A DNA stretch of 64,000 nucleotides from Campylobacter sp. MG1 (GTDB lineage Bacteria > Campylobacterota > Campylobacteria > Campylobacterales > Campylobacteraceae), in NCBI RefSeq assembly GCF_026616895.1, contig NZ_JANYME010000006.1:1-64000 (forward strand), in the 5' to 3' direction. The notes under the pieces are model-generated. The model ran no database searches. It was not told the DNA's origin and saw only the letters and a program-made list of their open reading frames with translations. The number at the start of each line of letters is the position of its first letter. Positions within the stretch are counted from its first letter, which is position 1. Positions 17,532-26,577 of this stretch are shown here, one piece after another. A program made the translations under genes and the position numbers.

Positions 17532-18595
17532 TGGCAGAAATTACAGCAGCTATGGTAAAAGACCTGCGCGAAAGCACAGGTGCTGGAATGATGGATTGTA
17601 AAAACGCACTTAAAGAGTGTGATGGAGATATGCAAAAAGCAGTTGAATACTTAAGAGAAAAAGGCTTAAGTAAAGCTGCTAAAAAAGCTGATAGATTAGC
17701 AGCTGAAGGTTTAATTGGTGTTAAACTTTCAAATAATTTAGCAAGTTTAGTAGAAATCAATTCAGAAACTGACTTCGTTGCTAAAAATGATAAATTTATA
17801 GATTTAGTAAATAAAACAGTTGAGCAAGTTCAAGTTAGTGGAGTTTGTGATGTTGAAAGTTTATTAAATAGCAATATTGATGGGGCTAAATTTGAAGATT
17901 ATCTAAAAAATCAAATCGCAACTATTGGAGAAAATTTAGTTGTAAGAAGATTTGCTACTTTAAAAGCAAATGATAATGAAGCTTTAAGTGGTTATTTACA
18001 CACAAATGGTCGTGTAGGTGTTATCGTTAAGGCTAAATTTAATAATGCTGCTAATAAAGCAAAAGTTGAAGAATTTTTAAAACAACTTTGTATGCATATT
18101 GCAGCTATGAAACCAAGTGTTTTAAGTTATAAAGATTTAGATAAGGAATTTGTAGAAGCTGAATATAGAGCTTTATGTGCTGAACTTGAAAAAGAAAATG
18201 AAGAATTAGTTCGCCTTAAAAAGCCACTTCATAAAATTCCACAATTTGCAAGTAGATTACAAATTACTGATGCAGTTTTAAAGAAAGCTGAAGAAGATAT
18301 AAAAGCTGAATTAAAAGCTCAAAATAAACCAGAGCAAATTTGGGATAAAATTGTTCCTGGTCAAATGGCAAGATTTATAGCTGATAACTCAATTTTAGAT
18401 TCTCGCCTTACATTAATGGGGCAATTTTATGTAAAGGATGATAAGAAAACTATAGAGCAAGTTATTGCTGATAAATCAGCTGAATTAAAAGATGAATTAG
18501 TAATTGAAAGCTTCATAAAATATGAAGTTGGCGAAGGCTTAGAAAAGAAAAACGAAGATTTCGCAGCAGAAGTTGCAGCTCAAATGGGTAATTAA
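17531..18595 (+). CDS. tsf: Elongation factor Ts
   Basis: 354 residues, long for EF-Ts (E. coli has 283) but usual for Campylobacter. EF-Ts exchanges GDP for GTP on EF-Tu. The UBA-like N-terminus MVKDLRESTGAGMMDCKNAL is intact, followed by the TDFVAKND core motif and HTNGRVGVIVK. A second core subdomain carries HIAAMKPSVL. It is translationally coupled to rpsB upstream and to the ABC ATPase downstream by a TAATG overlap. Confidence 0.97.
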   Translation: MAEITAAMVKDLRESTGAGMMDCKNALKECDGDMQKAVEYLREKGLSKAAKKADRLAAEGLIGVKLSNNLASLVEINSETDFVAKNDKFIDLVNKTVEQVQVSGVCDVESLLNSNIDGAKFEDYLKNQIATIGENLVVRRFATLKANDNEALSGYLHTNGRVGVIVKAKFNNAANKAKVEEFLKQLCMHIAAMKPSVLSYKDLDKEFVEAEYRALCAELEKENEELVRLKKPLHKIPQFASRLQITDAVLKKAEEDIKAELKAQNKPEQIWDKIVPGQMARFIADNSILDSRLTLMGQFYVKDDKKTIEQVIADKSAELKDELVIESFIKYEVGEGLEKKNEDFAAEVAAQMGN

Positions 18596-19215
18596 TGTTA
18601 AAAGCAAGCGGTATTGGTAAAAAATACGATGCCGTTTTATTTAACAATTTAAATTTAACTTTAAATCCGCAACAAACTTTAGCCGTTTTAGGCAAAAGTG
18701 GTTGCGGAAAATCTACATTATTGCATATTTTATCAACACTTTTAGCACCTGATAGCGGGGAAGTTTTTTATAAAGATAAGAATATTTATAAACTTAGCGA
18801 AGATGAAAGATTATTAATAAGAAGAAATGATTTTGGAATTATTTTTCAGCAGCATTATCTTTTTAAAGGATTTTCAGCTTATGAAAATATTGAATTAGCA
18901 AGTGTTTTATCAAATAATAAAATAGATGATGAGATAATTAATTTTTTAGGTATTAAAGAAATTCTAAATAAAAAAGCTAATGAATTAAGTGGCGGAGAGC
19001 AACAAAGAGTAAGTATTGCTAGAGTTCTTTGTAAAAAACCTAAAATTATTTTTGCTGATGAGCCAACTGGAAATCTTGACCCAACAAATGCAAAAATAGC
19101 TATGAAATTATTGATTGATTATGTTAAATTAAACAATTCAGCATTGTTTTTAATTACTCACGATGAAAATTTAGCTTTAATGTGTGATGATATTTTAAGG
19201 ATAAATAATGAGTAA
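18595..19215 (+). CDS. ABC transporter ATP-binding protein (LolD/FtsE/MacB-like)
   Basis: 206 residues. Walker A GKSGCGKST is at residues 33-41, the Q-loop at IIFQQHYLFKGF, the ABC signature LSGGEQQRVSIARV near 133-146, Walker B IIFADEPTG, and the H-loop LITHDENLA. This short type pairs with FtsX-like permeases (LolCE, FtsX, MacB), but no permease gene is next to it. The same gene follows tsf in C. jejuni (Cj1180c). It overlaps the sirtuin gene by eight bases. Confidence 0.88.
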   Translation: MLKASGIGKKYDAVLFNNLNLTLNPQQTLAVLGKSGCGKSTLLHILSTLLAPDSGEVFYKDKNIYKLSEDERLLIRRNDFGIIFQQHYLFKGFSAYENIELASVLSNNKIDDEIINFLGIKEILNKKANELSGGEQQRVSIARVLCKKPKIIFADEPTGNLDPTNAKIAMKLLIDYVKLNNSALFLITHDENLALMCDDILRINNE

Positions 19216-19918
19216 GTTAGTTTTTTTAAGTGGAGCTGGTCTTAGTGCACCATCTGGCTTAAGCACTTTTAGAGATAATGATGGTTTGTGGGAACAATAT
19301 GATTTAGATATAGTTTGTAATTATCAAACTTGGATTAAAAATTTTAATTTAGTTCATGAATTTTATAATAAAAGAAGACTTGAATTAAGAAAAGTTAAAC
19401 CTAATAAAATGCACGAAAAAATTGCTGAAATATCAAAGCGTTTTGAAATTATTAATTTTACTCAAAATGTTGATGATTTATTAGAGCGTGCAGGGTGTGA
19501 AAATGTAATTCACTTGCACGGAAAATTATTAGAATTACATTGCACAAATTGCAATGATATTACTAAACTTAGTTTGAATGATAATTTAGAATTTGAATTC
19601 GGAAATTGCAAAAAATGTCAAAGTAAATTAATTAAACCTAGCGTAGTATTTTTTGGAGAACAAGCGCCATTTTATACTGATTTATATTCAACATTTTATA
19701 ATCTTAATGAAGATGATTTGGTGGTTATCATAGGAACAAGTGGTGCAGTTATTAATATAAATTATTTATTAAGGTTTGCAAAATCTAAAAACATACTAAT
19801 TAATTTAGAAAAAAATAAATATATAAATGAAGCTTTATTTTCTCATATTATTTATAAATCTTGTGATGAATGTATAGATGAATTAGATAATATTATAAAG
19901 ATATGGAATAATAAGTAG
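19208..19918 (+). CDS. NAD-dependent protein deacylase (Sir2 family, class III type)
   Basis: 236 residues. Sirtuins remove acyl groups from lysines using NAD+. Visible: GAGLSAPSGLSTFR at residues 9-22, TQNVDDLLERAG, catalytic His104 (HLHG), a zinc site Cys112/Cys115/Cys134/Cys137, and KPSVVFFGE. Tyr53 and Arg56 (YNKR) match the YxxR pair that marks SIRT5/CobB-like desuccinylases, so succinyl or malonyl lysine may be the substrate. In C. jejuni a flagellar gene (fliR) sits at this position. Confidence 0.9.
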   Translation: MSKLVFLSGAGLSAPSGLSTFRDNDGLWEQYDLDIVCNYQTWIKNFNLVHEFYNKRRLELRKVKPNKMHEKIAEISKRFEIINFTQNVDDLLERAGCENVIHLHGKLLELHCTNCNDITKLSLNDNLEFEFGNCKKCQSKLIKPSVVFFGEQAPFYTDLYSTFYNLNEDDLVVIIGTSGAVININYLLRFAKSKNILINLEKNKYINEALFSHIIYKSCDECIDELDNIIKIWNNK

Positions 19919-19972
19919 TATTTTAATATTATTATTTACATAATTATATGAGTTGTTTAAAGGAGGTTTTTA

Positions 19973-20719
19973 ATGAAAGTTGTTTTACTTAATATTAATC
20001 CATCTATTTCAAGATTAATTGCTTTAAGTTTTAATAAATTACAAATAAATTATATAGAAATAAACAATATAGATAGTTTAGATTATTGTGATGTATTAAT
20101 ATTAGATAGTGATTTTAAAAATAATATAAAATTGTGCAAAGAGAAGTCAAAGGAAATTATTTTATTACTTGAAAAAAATGAAGTGAGTGAATTAACTTTT
20201 TGTATAAACAAGCCATTTTTACCTACAGATTTTATAAATTTATTTAATGGTTTGACAAAAAATTTAAAAATAGATGATAATGTTGATGAATTAGAGCAAA
20301 TGCAAGAAGAATTAAAAAATATGATTAATGAAAGTATAGAAGTTAATAAGAATTTTAATACTATATATGATTATGATGATAAAGATATTGATGTTAAAGA
20401 TGAAAATTTAAATAAATATAATATGCCAGAAACTTTTGAGGAATTAAGTAGGGATTATTATGATTTATTAAATGATGATGAAAAATTTGAAGAAGGAATA
20501 GATGTAACTGAGATGAGTACAAATGAAAATATTAATAATATGAGTGATATTTCTAATTTAAAAGAAAAAGATATATTAAATGCATTAGATAATGATATTA
20601 AAAATACTAGCAAGACTATAACTGAAACAATAACTGAGGCGGTTATGAATGGTACAAAAGAATACAAAAATTATATAAAAGATATAAACATATCTATTAA
20701 TATTAAATTTAAAGATTAA
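19973..20719 (+). CDS. Highly acidic protein with degenerate receiver-like N-terminus (Cj1178c-like)
   Basis: 248 residues with a strong AAAGGAGG ribosome binding site. The first about 95 residues look like a worn receiver fold: VVLLNINPSISRL, then VLILDSDF in the phospho-acceptor strand, and CINKPFLPTDFINLF in the Lys-Pro-Phe position, but the acidic pocket pair near the start is missing. The rest is a low-complexity chain rich in Asp, Glu and Asn. The place between the ABC/sirtuin genes and gmk matches Cj1178c, annotated only as highly acidic. Function unknown; a phosphorylation-independent scaffold is one guess. Confidence 0.8.
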   Translation: MKVVLLNINPSISRLIALSFNKLQINYIEINNIDSLDYCDVLILDSDFKNNIKLCKEKSKEIILLLEKNEVSELTFCINKPFLPTDFINLFNGLTKNLKIDDNVDELEQMQEELKNMINESIEVNKNFNTIYDYDDKDIDVKDENLNKYNMPETFEELSRDYYDLLNDDEKFEEGIDVTEMSTNENINNMSDISNLKEKDILNALDNDIKNTSKTITETITEAVMNGTKEYKNYIKDINISINIKFKD

Positions 20720-20721
20720 TT

Positions 20722-21333
20722 ATGGCAGGAATTTTATTAATATCAGGCCCAAGTGGTGCGGGCAAAAGTACACTATTAGAGCGTTTAGCGCAAGATTATA
20801 ATGATTTTTATTTTTCAATATCAGCAACCACTAGAGCTCCTAGAGTGGGCGAAAAAGAAGGTATAAATTATTTTTATTTAACTACGGAAGAATTTGAAGA
20901 GGGAATTAAAAATGATAAATTTTTAGAATATGCTAATGTTCATGGGAATTATTATGGAACGCCATTAAAACCAATTTATGACGCTTTAGAAAATGGTAAA
21001 AATGTTATTTTAGATATAGATGTTCAAGGCTTTAGAATAGTAAAAGATAAATTAGGTAAAGATTTTTTATCAGTTTTTATAAGTCCTGAGAATGAAAAAG
21101 TATTAAAAGAACGCCTTGTTTCTCGTGGCACAGAAAATCCTGATGTAATTGCTAAAAGACTTCATAATGCAACTGCTGAAGTTCAAGCTATTGGAAGATA
21201 TGATTTTTTTATTATAAATGATGATTTGGAAAAAGCTTATAAAGAGCTTAAATTACTTTACCAAGCAGCAAACTTAAAAGTGTTAAATAAAGACATTAAA
21301 AAATTTATTTCAGAATGGAAAAAAGGAGAATAA
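20722..21333 (+). CDS. gmk: Guanylate kinase
   Basis: 203 residues, the normal size. It phosphorylates GMP to GDP. P-loop GPSGAGKST at residues 8-16, GMP-binding [26 protein letters not shown], and ILDIDVQG are all present. It starts two bases after the acidic-protein gene and is followed by tatA after one base, the same order as in C. jejuni (Cj1177c-Cj1176c). Confidence 0.97.
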   Translation: MAGILLISGPSGAGKSTLLERLAQDYNDFYFSISATTRAPRVGEKEGINYFYLTTEEFEEGIKNDKFLEYANVHGNYYGTPLKPIYDALENGKNVILDIDVQGFRIVKDKLGKDFLSVFISPENEKVLKERLVSRGTENPDVIAKRLHNATAEVQAIGRYDFFIINDDLEKAYKELKLLYQAANLKVLNKDIKKFISEWKKGE

Positions 21334-21334
21334 T

Positions 21335-21565
21335 ATGGGAATAGGTAGTGGATGGCACTGGATTATTGTTTTATTAGTAATCATTTTATTATTTGGTGGT
21401 AAAAAATTACCAGAACTTGCAAAAGGCTTAGGAAAAGGTATTAAAACATTTAAAAAAGAAATGGCAGATGATACTACTGCAAAGCCTGTGAATGAAATTG
21501 ATGAATTAGCTGATAATACTAAAAAAACTGAAGCTAATGAAGTAAAAAGCGAGCAAAAAGCCTAA
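21335..21565 (+). CDS. tatA: Sec-independent translocase subunit TatA
   Basis: 76 residues. One membrane helix (about 7-22, [16 protein letters not shown]) is followed by the [17 protein letters not shown] hinge and amphipathic helix, then an acidic tail. This is the pore-forming subunit that exports folded proteins with twin-arginine signals. GAAAAAAGGAG precedes the ATG. The tatBC genes are not in this window. Its stop overlaps the argS ATG by one base. Confidence 0.96.
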   Translation: MGIGSGWHWIIVLLVIILLFGGKKLPELAKGLGKGIKTFKKEMADDTTAKPVNEIDELADNTKKTEANEVKSEQKA

Positions 21566-23157
21566 TGCTAAAGGAAAGTATTAAAGAGTATTTATCAAAA
21601 GTATTAGAATGCGAATTTAGTTTAGAAAGTCCAAAAGATAGAAATTTAGCTCATTTTGCAATGCCTTGCTTTAGCTTTGCAAAAGAGCTTAAATTAGCCC
21701 CAAATAAAATTGCAGCAGATTTTGCAGAAAAATTGAAAAATTGTGAGATTTTTAGCAGTGTTGAAGCAGTGAATGCTTATGTCAATTTCAAATTATCAAA
21801 TGATTTTTTAGATAAATTATGTAAAAATGCTTTAAATAATCCAGAAGATTTTGCAAAAAGTCCTAAAAAAAATTATAAAATCTTGCTTGAATATGTAAGT
21901 GCAAATCCTACAGGACCACTTCACATAGGACACGCAAGGGGTGCTATTTATGGAGATAGTTTAAATAAAATTGCAAAACATTTAGGCTATACATTTGATA
22001 CAGAATATTATGTAAATGATGCAGGTAATCAAATAGATTTATTAGGCGAAAGCGTTATTTTAGCTATAAGAGATTTTGTTTTAAAAGAAAATGTTGAATA
22101 TCCTGAAAGCTTTTATGGTGGCGAGTATATGCAAGAACTTGCTAGGATTTTTTATGATAAATTTAAAGATGATTTTATAAATAACAAAACCAAAATAGCA
22201 AGTTTAGCTAAAGATGAAGTCTTAAAAGAAATCAAGCAAACTTTAGCAAATGCTAGAATTAAGATTGATAATTATGTAAGCGAAACTGCTTATTATCCAA
22301 AGCTTGAAGAAACTTTAGAAAAATTAAAAAAAGCCGAAGCAACATATTTAAAAGATGATAAATTATATTTAGCATCTACAAAATATGGAGATGATTTAGA
22401 TAGAGTTATCGTGCGTGAAGATGGTAGGGGGACTTATTTAGCAGCTGATATTGTTTATCACGATGATAAATTAAGTAGGGGATATGATAAAGTTATTAAT
22501 ATATGGGGAGCTGATCATCACGGCTACATTGCTCGTGTAAAAGCTGCTATGAGTGCTTTAGGGCACGATGCTAATAATCTTGAAGTAATCCTAGCTCAAA
22601 TGGTTAATTTGCTAAAAAATGGACAACCTTATAAAATGAGTAAAAGAAAAGGTAATGTCATTTTATTTAGCGATGTTTTAGATGATATTGGCGTAGATGC
22701 TTTAAGATATATTTTTATAAGTAAGCGTTGTGATAGTCCGCTTGAGTTTGATGTAGATGAGTTTAAAAAGCAAGATAATTCAAATCCTATTTTTTATATA
22801 AACTACGCACATGCAAGAATTCATCAAATATTTGCAAAAGCTAATAAAAACTTTAATGATGTAATTAATGTTAGTTTAAGTAATTTTAAAGATGAAAATG
22901 CACTTAATTTATTATTTGATGCTTTAGCTTTAAATGATGTTTTAGAAGACGCTTTTAATAGCAGAACTCTTTCTAAATTATGCGATTATTTAAAACAAAT
23001 CGCAAGTTCATTTCATAAAATTTATAATGAAACTAGAGTTATTGGACATGAAAACGAAGAGCAATATTTAAAAATATTTGCTCAAGTTGCTTTATGTATA
23101 AAAACAGGTTTTAGCTTAATTGGTATAAATGCAGTAAGTAGAATGGAAAAAGAGTGA
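21565..23157 (+). CDS. argS: Arginyl-tRNA synthetase
   Basis: 530 residues, class I synthetase charging tRNA-Arg. The signature HIGH is at VSANPTGPLHIGHARGA (about residues 112-128), and the KMSK loop is intact (YKMSKRKGNVI). The N-terminal tRNA-recognition domain (first about 100 residues) and the C-terminal anticodon domain with YAHARIHQIF are present. The stop overlaps the following GTG start by four bases (GTGA). Confidence 0.97.
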   Translation: MLKESIKEYLSKVLECEFSLESPKDRNLAHFAMPCFSFAKELKLAPNKIAADFAEKLKNCEIFSSVEAVNAYVNFKLSNDFLDKLCKNALNNPEDFAKSPKKNYKILLEYVSANPTGPLHIGHARGAIYGDSLNKIAKHLGYTFDTEYYVNDAGNQIDLLGESVILAIRDFVLKENVEYPESFYGGEYMQELARIFYDKFKDDFINNKTKIASLAKDEVLKEIKQTLANARIKIDNYVSETAYYPKLEETLEKLKKAEATYLKDDKLYLASTKYGDDLDRVIVREDGRGTYLAADIVYHDDKLSRGYDKVINIWGADHHGYIARVKAAMSALGHDANNLEVILAQMVNLLKNGQPYKMSKRKGNVILFSDVLDDIGVDALRYIFISKRCDSPLEFDVDEFKKQDNSNPIFYINYAHARIHQIFAKANKNFNDVINVSLSNFKDENALNLLFDALALNDVLEDAFNSRTLSKLCDYLKQIASSFHKIYNETRVIGHENEEQYLKIFAQVALCIKTGFSLIGINAVSRMEKE

Positions 23158-24215
23158 GTAAAAAACACAATAAATCCCCAGAGCAAGTAGCTTTGGGGGT
23201 AAATAAAATTTATAAAAGTAAAAAAATAGAAAGTTATGTAGTATTAGTAGTTTTAGCATTTTGTTCTTATGCTATTGGTGAATTAAGCTTTTTTAAGAAC
23301 TTTGGAATATCAGCTTTAATAATTGCCGTAATTTTGGGAGCTGTTATTGGAAATTTCGCACATCATAATGTAAGCTTATTAAAAAAAACAGGTGCTTTAG
23401 GAGTATGCACTAAGCAGATTTTAAGACTAGGGATTATTCTTTATGGTTTTAGAATTTCTTTAAGTGATATTGAAAGCATTGGTTTAAGTGGAGTTGGACT
23501 TGCTTTTTTTATAGTTTTTTCTACATTTTTTATTGGCTTATTAATAGGAAAATTATTAAAAATAGACTTTTTACAATCAGCATTAATTGCTAGTGGTTCT
23601 AGTATTTGTGGAGCTGCTGCTGTTTTAGCTAGTGAGAGTGTGCTAAAAGGTGGTTCGGCAAGAGTTGGTATAGCAGTTTGCACCGTAGTTGTGTATGGTT
23701 GTATTGGAATGTTTGTTTATCCATTGGTTCAAAATTTATTTGATTTAGATGGTAGATTATTTGGCTTTTTAGTAGGAGGAACTTTACACGAAGTTGCACA
23801 CGTTGTAGGAGCGGGTTCTAGTATAGGAGTTGATGGGGCAAATTCAAGTATAGTTATAAAAATGGTAAGAGTTTTAATGCTTGTTCCGTTTTTATTAATG
23901 CTTAGTTTTGGATTTAAAAAAGAAGAAAAAAAAGGCAATTTCCTAAATCAAATTCCTTGGTTTGCTTTAGGGTTTTTACTAGCTTGTGGCATATCAAGTT
24001 TGCCTATTTTAAATACAGAATATGCTTTAAATGTTATAAAGCCTAATATTGCTATTTTTGATACATTTTTATTAAGCTTAGCAATGGTGGCACTTGGAGT
24101 AAATATTAGAAAGGATATGTTAAGCAAAGCTGGTCTTAAGCCATTTATTATGGCAGCAATTTTATGCGTATGGTTAGTGCTTGCAGCTTATGCTTATATA
24201 AAGGTGTTTTGTTAA
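23154..24215 (+). CDS. YeiH-family putative sulfate exporter (UPF0324)
   Basis: 353 residues, a polytopic inner-membrane protein with about ten membrane helices. Family marks are LRLGIILYGFRISL, ASGSSICGAAAVLA, the GTLHEVAHVVGAG stretch and VALGVNIRK near the end. YeiH/PSE transporters are annotated as putative sulfate exporters; the real substrate is not settled. It starts at GTG within argS. Its stop overlaps the agmatine-deiminase ATG by one base, so it is read with the polyamine and cysteine genes downstream; a sulfur role would fit the nearby cysK-cysE. Confidence 0.88.
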   Translation: MSKKHNKSPEQVALGVNKIYKSKKIESYVVLVVLAFCSYAIGELSFFKNFGISALIIAVILGAVIGNFAHHNVSLLKKTGALGVCTKQILRLGIILYGFRISLSDIESIGLSGVGLAFFIVFSTFFIGLLIGKLLKIDFLQSALIASGSSICGAAAVLASESVLKGGSARVGIAVCTVVVYGCIGMFVYPLVQNLFDLDGRLFGFLVGGTLHEVAHVVGAGSSIGVDGANSSIVIKMVRVLMLVPFLLMLSFGFKKEEKKGNFLNQIPWFALGFLLACGISSLPILNTEYALNVIKPNIAIFDTFLLSLAMVALGVNIRKDMLSKAGLKPFIMAAILCVWLVLAAYAYIKVFC

Positions 24216-25153
24216 TGAGAGCAGAATGGCAAAAATGTGAATATATATTATTAGCATTACCTCATAAAGATAGCGATTGGTCGCCTTATTTAAATGAGAT
24301 TTTAAATTCTTATTTAGAATTTGCAAAAGCTATTGCAAATCATTGTAAGGTGCTTTTAGTTCATCACGAAAGTGCAAATCTTGATGAGTTTAAAAAGTTA
24401 AATAATATAGAGTTTTATTGTTTTAATACTAATGATACTTGGATTAGAGATTTTGGTCCAATTGATAATAATTTGGATTTTGTTTTTAATGCTTGGGGGA
24501 ATAAATTTAGTTCTAATTTAGACAATGCTTTTAATGAAAATTTGTTTAAAAATTATCTTAAAAAAGACCTAAATAAAATTGATTTTATTTTAGAAGGTGG
24601 TAGCATTGATACTAATGGCAAGGTATTATTAACAACTACTGAATGTTTATTAAACGATAATAGAAATCAACAAAGCAAAGAAGAAATAGAAAATACACTT
24701 AAAAAATATTTAAAAGTTCAAGAAGTTTTGTGGCTTGAAAATGGTGTCATTATAGGTGATGATACGGATTCTCATGTGGATACTTTAGCTAGATTTATTG
24801 ATGAAAATACTATCGCTTATAGTTCTTGCGAAGATGAAAATGATGAAAATTACGCTAGTTTAAAAGCCTTAGAAGATGAGCTTAAAAAAACTAAATATAA
24901 TCTAATCTCACTACCAATTCCTAGCCCAAAACATTATAATGGCAAAAGATTAGGCTGCACTTATGCTAATTTTGTGTTTGTAAATGACGCTTTAATAATG
25001 CCTTGTTATGATGATAAAAACGATGAATTAGTAAGACAAAAATTACAAAAAGCTTTACCTAATCATAAAATTATTTTAGTAAATGCCTTAGTCTTCGTGA
25101 GGCAAAATGGCTCATTACATTGTTCTTGTATGAATATTTTTAAGGAGGATTAA
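24215..25153 (+). CDS. aguA: Agmatine deiminase family protein (porphyromonas-type PAD fold)
   Basis: 312 residues from the ATG at 24215, chosen for its TAATG coupling to the upstream gene; homologues do not use earlier in-frame codons inside that gene. Guanidino-group modifying fold: DTWIRDFGP, LEGGSIDTNG, GDDTDSHVDTLARF with the catalytic His, and the nucleophilic Cys in the final GSLHCSCMN. The expected reaction is agmatine to N-carbamoylputrescine plus ammonia. The partner amidase lies three genes downstream. It is shorter than typical AguA (about 370), as is its C. jejuni counterpart Cj0949c. Confidence 0.85.
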   Translation: MRAEWQKCEYILLALPHKDSDWSPYLNEILNSYLEFAKAIANHCKVLLVHHESANLDEFKKLNNIEFYCFNTNDTWIRDFGPIDNNLDFVFNAWGNKFSSNLDNAFNENLFKNYLKKDLNKIDFILEGGSIDTNGKVLLTTTECLLNDNRNQQSKEEIENTLKKYLKVQEVLWLENGVIIGDDTDSHVDTLARFIDENTIAYSSCEDENDENYASLKALEDELKKTKYNLISLPIPSPKHYNGKRLGCTYANFVFVNDALIMPCYDDKNDELVRQKLQKALPNHKIILVNALVFVRQNGSLHCSCMNIFKED

Positions 25154-26068
25154 ATGATATATAATAATGTTTTAGAACTTATAGGAAATACACCTGTTGT
25201 TAGATTAAATAATATGGTTGATGATGATATGGCTCAAGTTTATTTAAAACTTGAAAGATTTAATATTACAGGTAGTGTTAAGGATAGGGCTGCATTGGCT
25301 ATGATAATTGATGCTAAAAATAGCGGTAAATTAAAGAATAATTCAATTATTTTAGAACCAACCAGTGGTAATACTGGCATAGCTTTAGCTATGATAGGTA
25401 AGTTAATGGGATATGAAGTATGTATAGTTATGCCTGAAACTATGAGTAAAGAAAGAAGAGATTTGATAGCTGCTTATGGAGCTAAGCTCGTTTTAACTGA
25501 AGGTAAATTAGGTATGAGTGGAGCTATACAAAAAGCTAATGAATTAGCAAATAGTGATGATAGATATTTTATTCCTCAACAATTTAATAATTTTGCAAAT
25601 TCAAATACTCATTATAATAATACAGCAGAAGAAATTATAAACGATTTTTCAAAATTAGATGCTTTTGTAGCTGGGGTCGGTACTGGTGGTACTATTAGTG
25701 GGGTTGGTAAAAAATTAAAAGAGAAATTTAATAATATAAAAATTATCGCAGTTGAACCAGAAAGTTCTCCAGTTTTAAGTGGTGGCAAAGCAGCACCGCA
25801 TAAAATACAGGGTATAGGAGCTGGTTTTATACCTACTATTTATGATGCTAATGTTGTAGATTGTGTAGAAAAAGTTAGTAATGAAGATGCATTTTATTAT
25901 GCAAAATTATTAGCACAAAAAGAAGGTATTTTGGCTGGAATTTCTACTGGTGCTAATGTTAAGATAGCTTTAGAATTAGCTAAAAAATTAGGTAAAGGTA
26001 AAGTTGTACTTAGCATATCACCTGATAGTGGCGAAAAATATATATCTACTGGAATTTATGATGTTTGA
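25154..26068 (+). CDS. cysK: Cysteine synthase (O-acetylserine sulfhydrylase)
   Basis: 304 residues, a PLP enzyme making cysteine from O-acetylserine and sulfide. PLP lysine K43 lies in GSVKDRA; SGNTG and the phosphate-binding [12 protein letters not shown] loop are clear, and ISPDSGEKY is close to the C-terminus. AAGGAGGATTAA precedes the ATG. It overlaps cysE, which makes the O-acetylserine substrate. C. jejuni calls its counterpart CysM (Cj0912c); CysK and CysM cannot be split confidently by eye. Confidence 0.94.
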   Translation: MIYNNVLELIGNTPVVRLNNMVDDDMAQVYLKLERFNITGSVKDRAALAMIIDAKNSGKLKNNSIILEPTSGNTGIALAMIGKLMGYEVCIVMPETMSKERRDLIAAYGAKLVLTEGKLGMSGAIQKANELANSDDRYFIPQQFNNFANSNTHYNNTAEEIINDFSKLDAFVAGVGTGGTISGVGKKLKEKFNNIKIIAVEPESSPVLSGGKAAPHKIQGIGAGFIPTIYDANVVDCVEKVSNEDAFYYAKLLAQKEGILAGISTGANVKIALELAKKLGKGKVVLSISPDSGEKYISTGIYDV

Positions 26069-26576
26069 TAGATTAAGATATGATATAAATAATATTTTAG
26101 TAAAAGACCCAGCAGCAAAAAGTAAGATAGAGGTCTTTTTGCTATATTCTAGTATTCACGCTGTATCAAATCATCGTTTAGCACATTTTTTTTACAAGCA
26201 TAAGTTTTTTTTTATAGCAAGGGCAATATCTCAGTTTTCTAAATTTTTAACTGGTATAGAAATTCACCCAGGTGCTACTATAGGCAAAGGGCTTTTTATT
26301 GACCATGGACTGGGTGTTGTAATAGGCGAAACTGCTATAATAGGCGATAATGTTACGATTTATCACGGGGTTACCTTAGGCGGTACTGGTAAAGAGAGTG
26401 GTAAAAGACACCCAACTGTTGAAGACGGTGTATTAATAGGCGCTGGTGCTGTTGTTTTAGGAAATATCACAATAGGAAAAAATGCAAAAATTGGAGCAAA
26501 TGCTATAGTTTTAAGCGATATACCTGAAAATGCTACGGCAGTTGGATTGGTAGGGCGAATTATTACAAGGGATTAA
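26061..26576 (+). CDS. cysE: Serine O-acetyltransferase
   Basis: 171 residues from the ATG at 26061, preceded by GGAATTT and starting MFDRLRYDI; an ATG directly before it is an equal alternative. It acetylates serine for cysteine synthesis. The C-terminal left-handed beta helix is clear: [23 protein letters not shown] type hexapeptides, catalytic His in the DHG segment, and [11 protein letters not shown]. The N-terminal helical part is short compared with E. coli CysE, as in other small bacterial forms. It overlaps cysK by eight bases, matching their known complex. Confidence 0.93.
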   Translation: MFDRLRYDINNILVKDPAAKSKIEVFLLYSSIHAVSNHRLAHFFYKHKFFFIARAISQFSKFLTGIEIHPGATIGKGLFIDHGLGVVIGETAIIGDNVTIYHGVTLGGTGKESGKRHPTVEDGVLIGAGAVVLGNITIGKNAKIGANAIVLSDIPENATAVGLVGRIITRD

Positions 26577-26577
26577 T

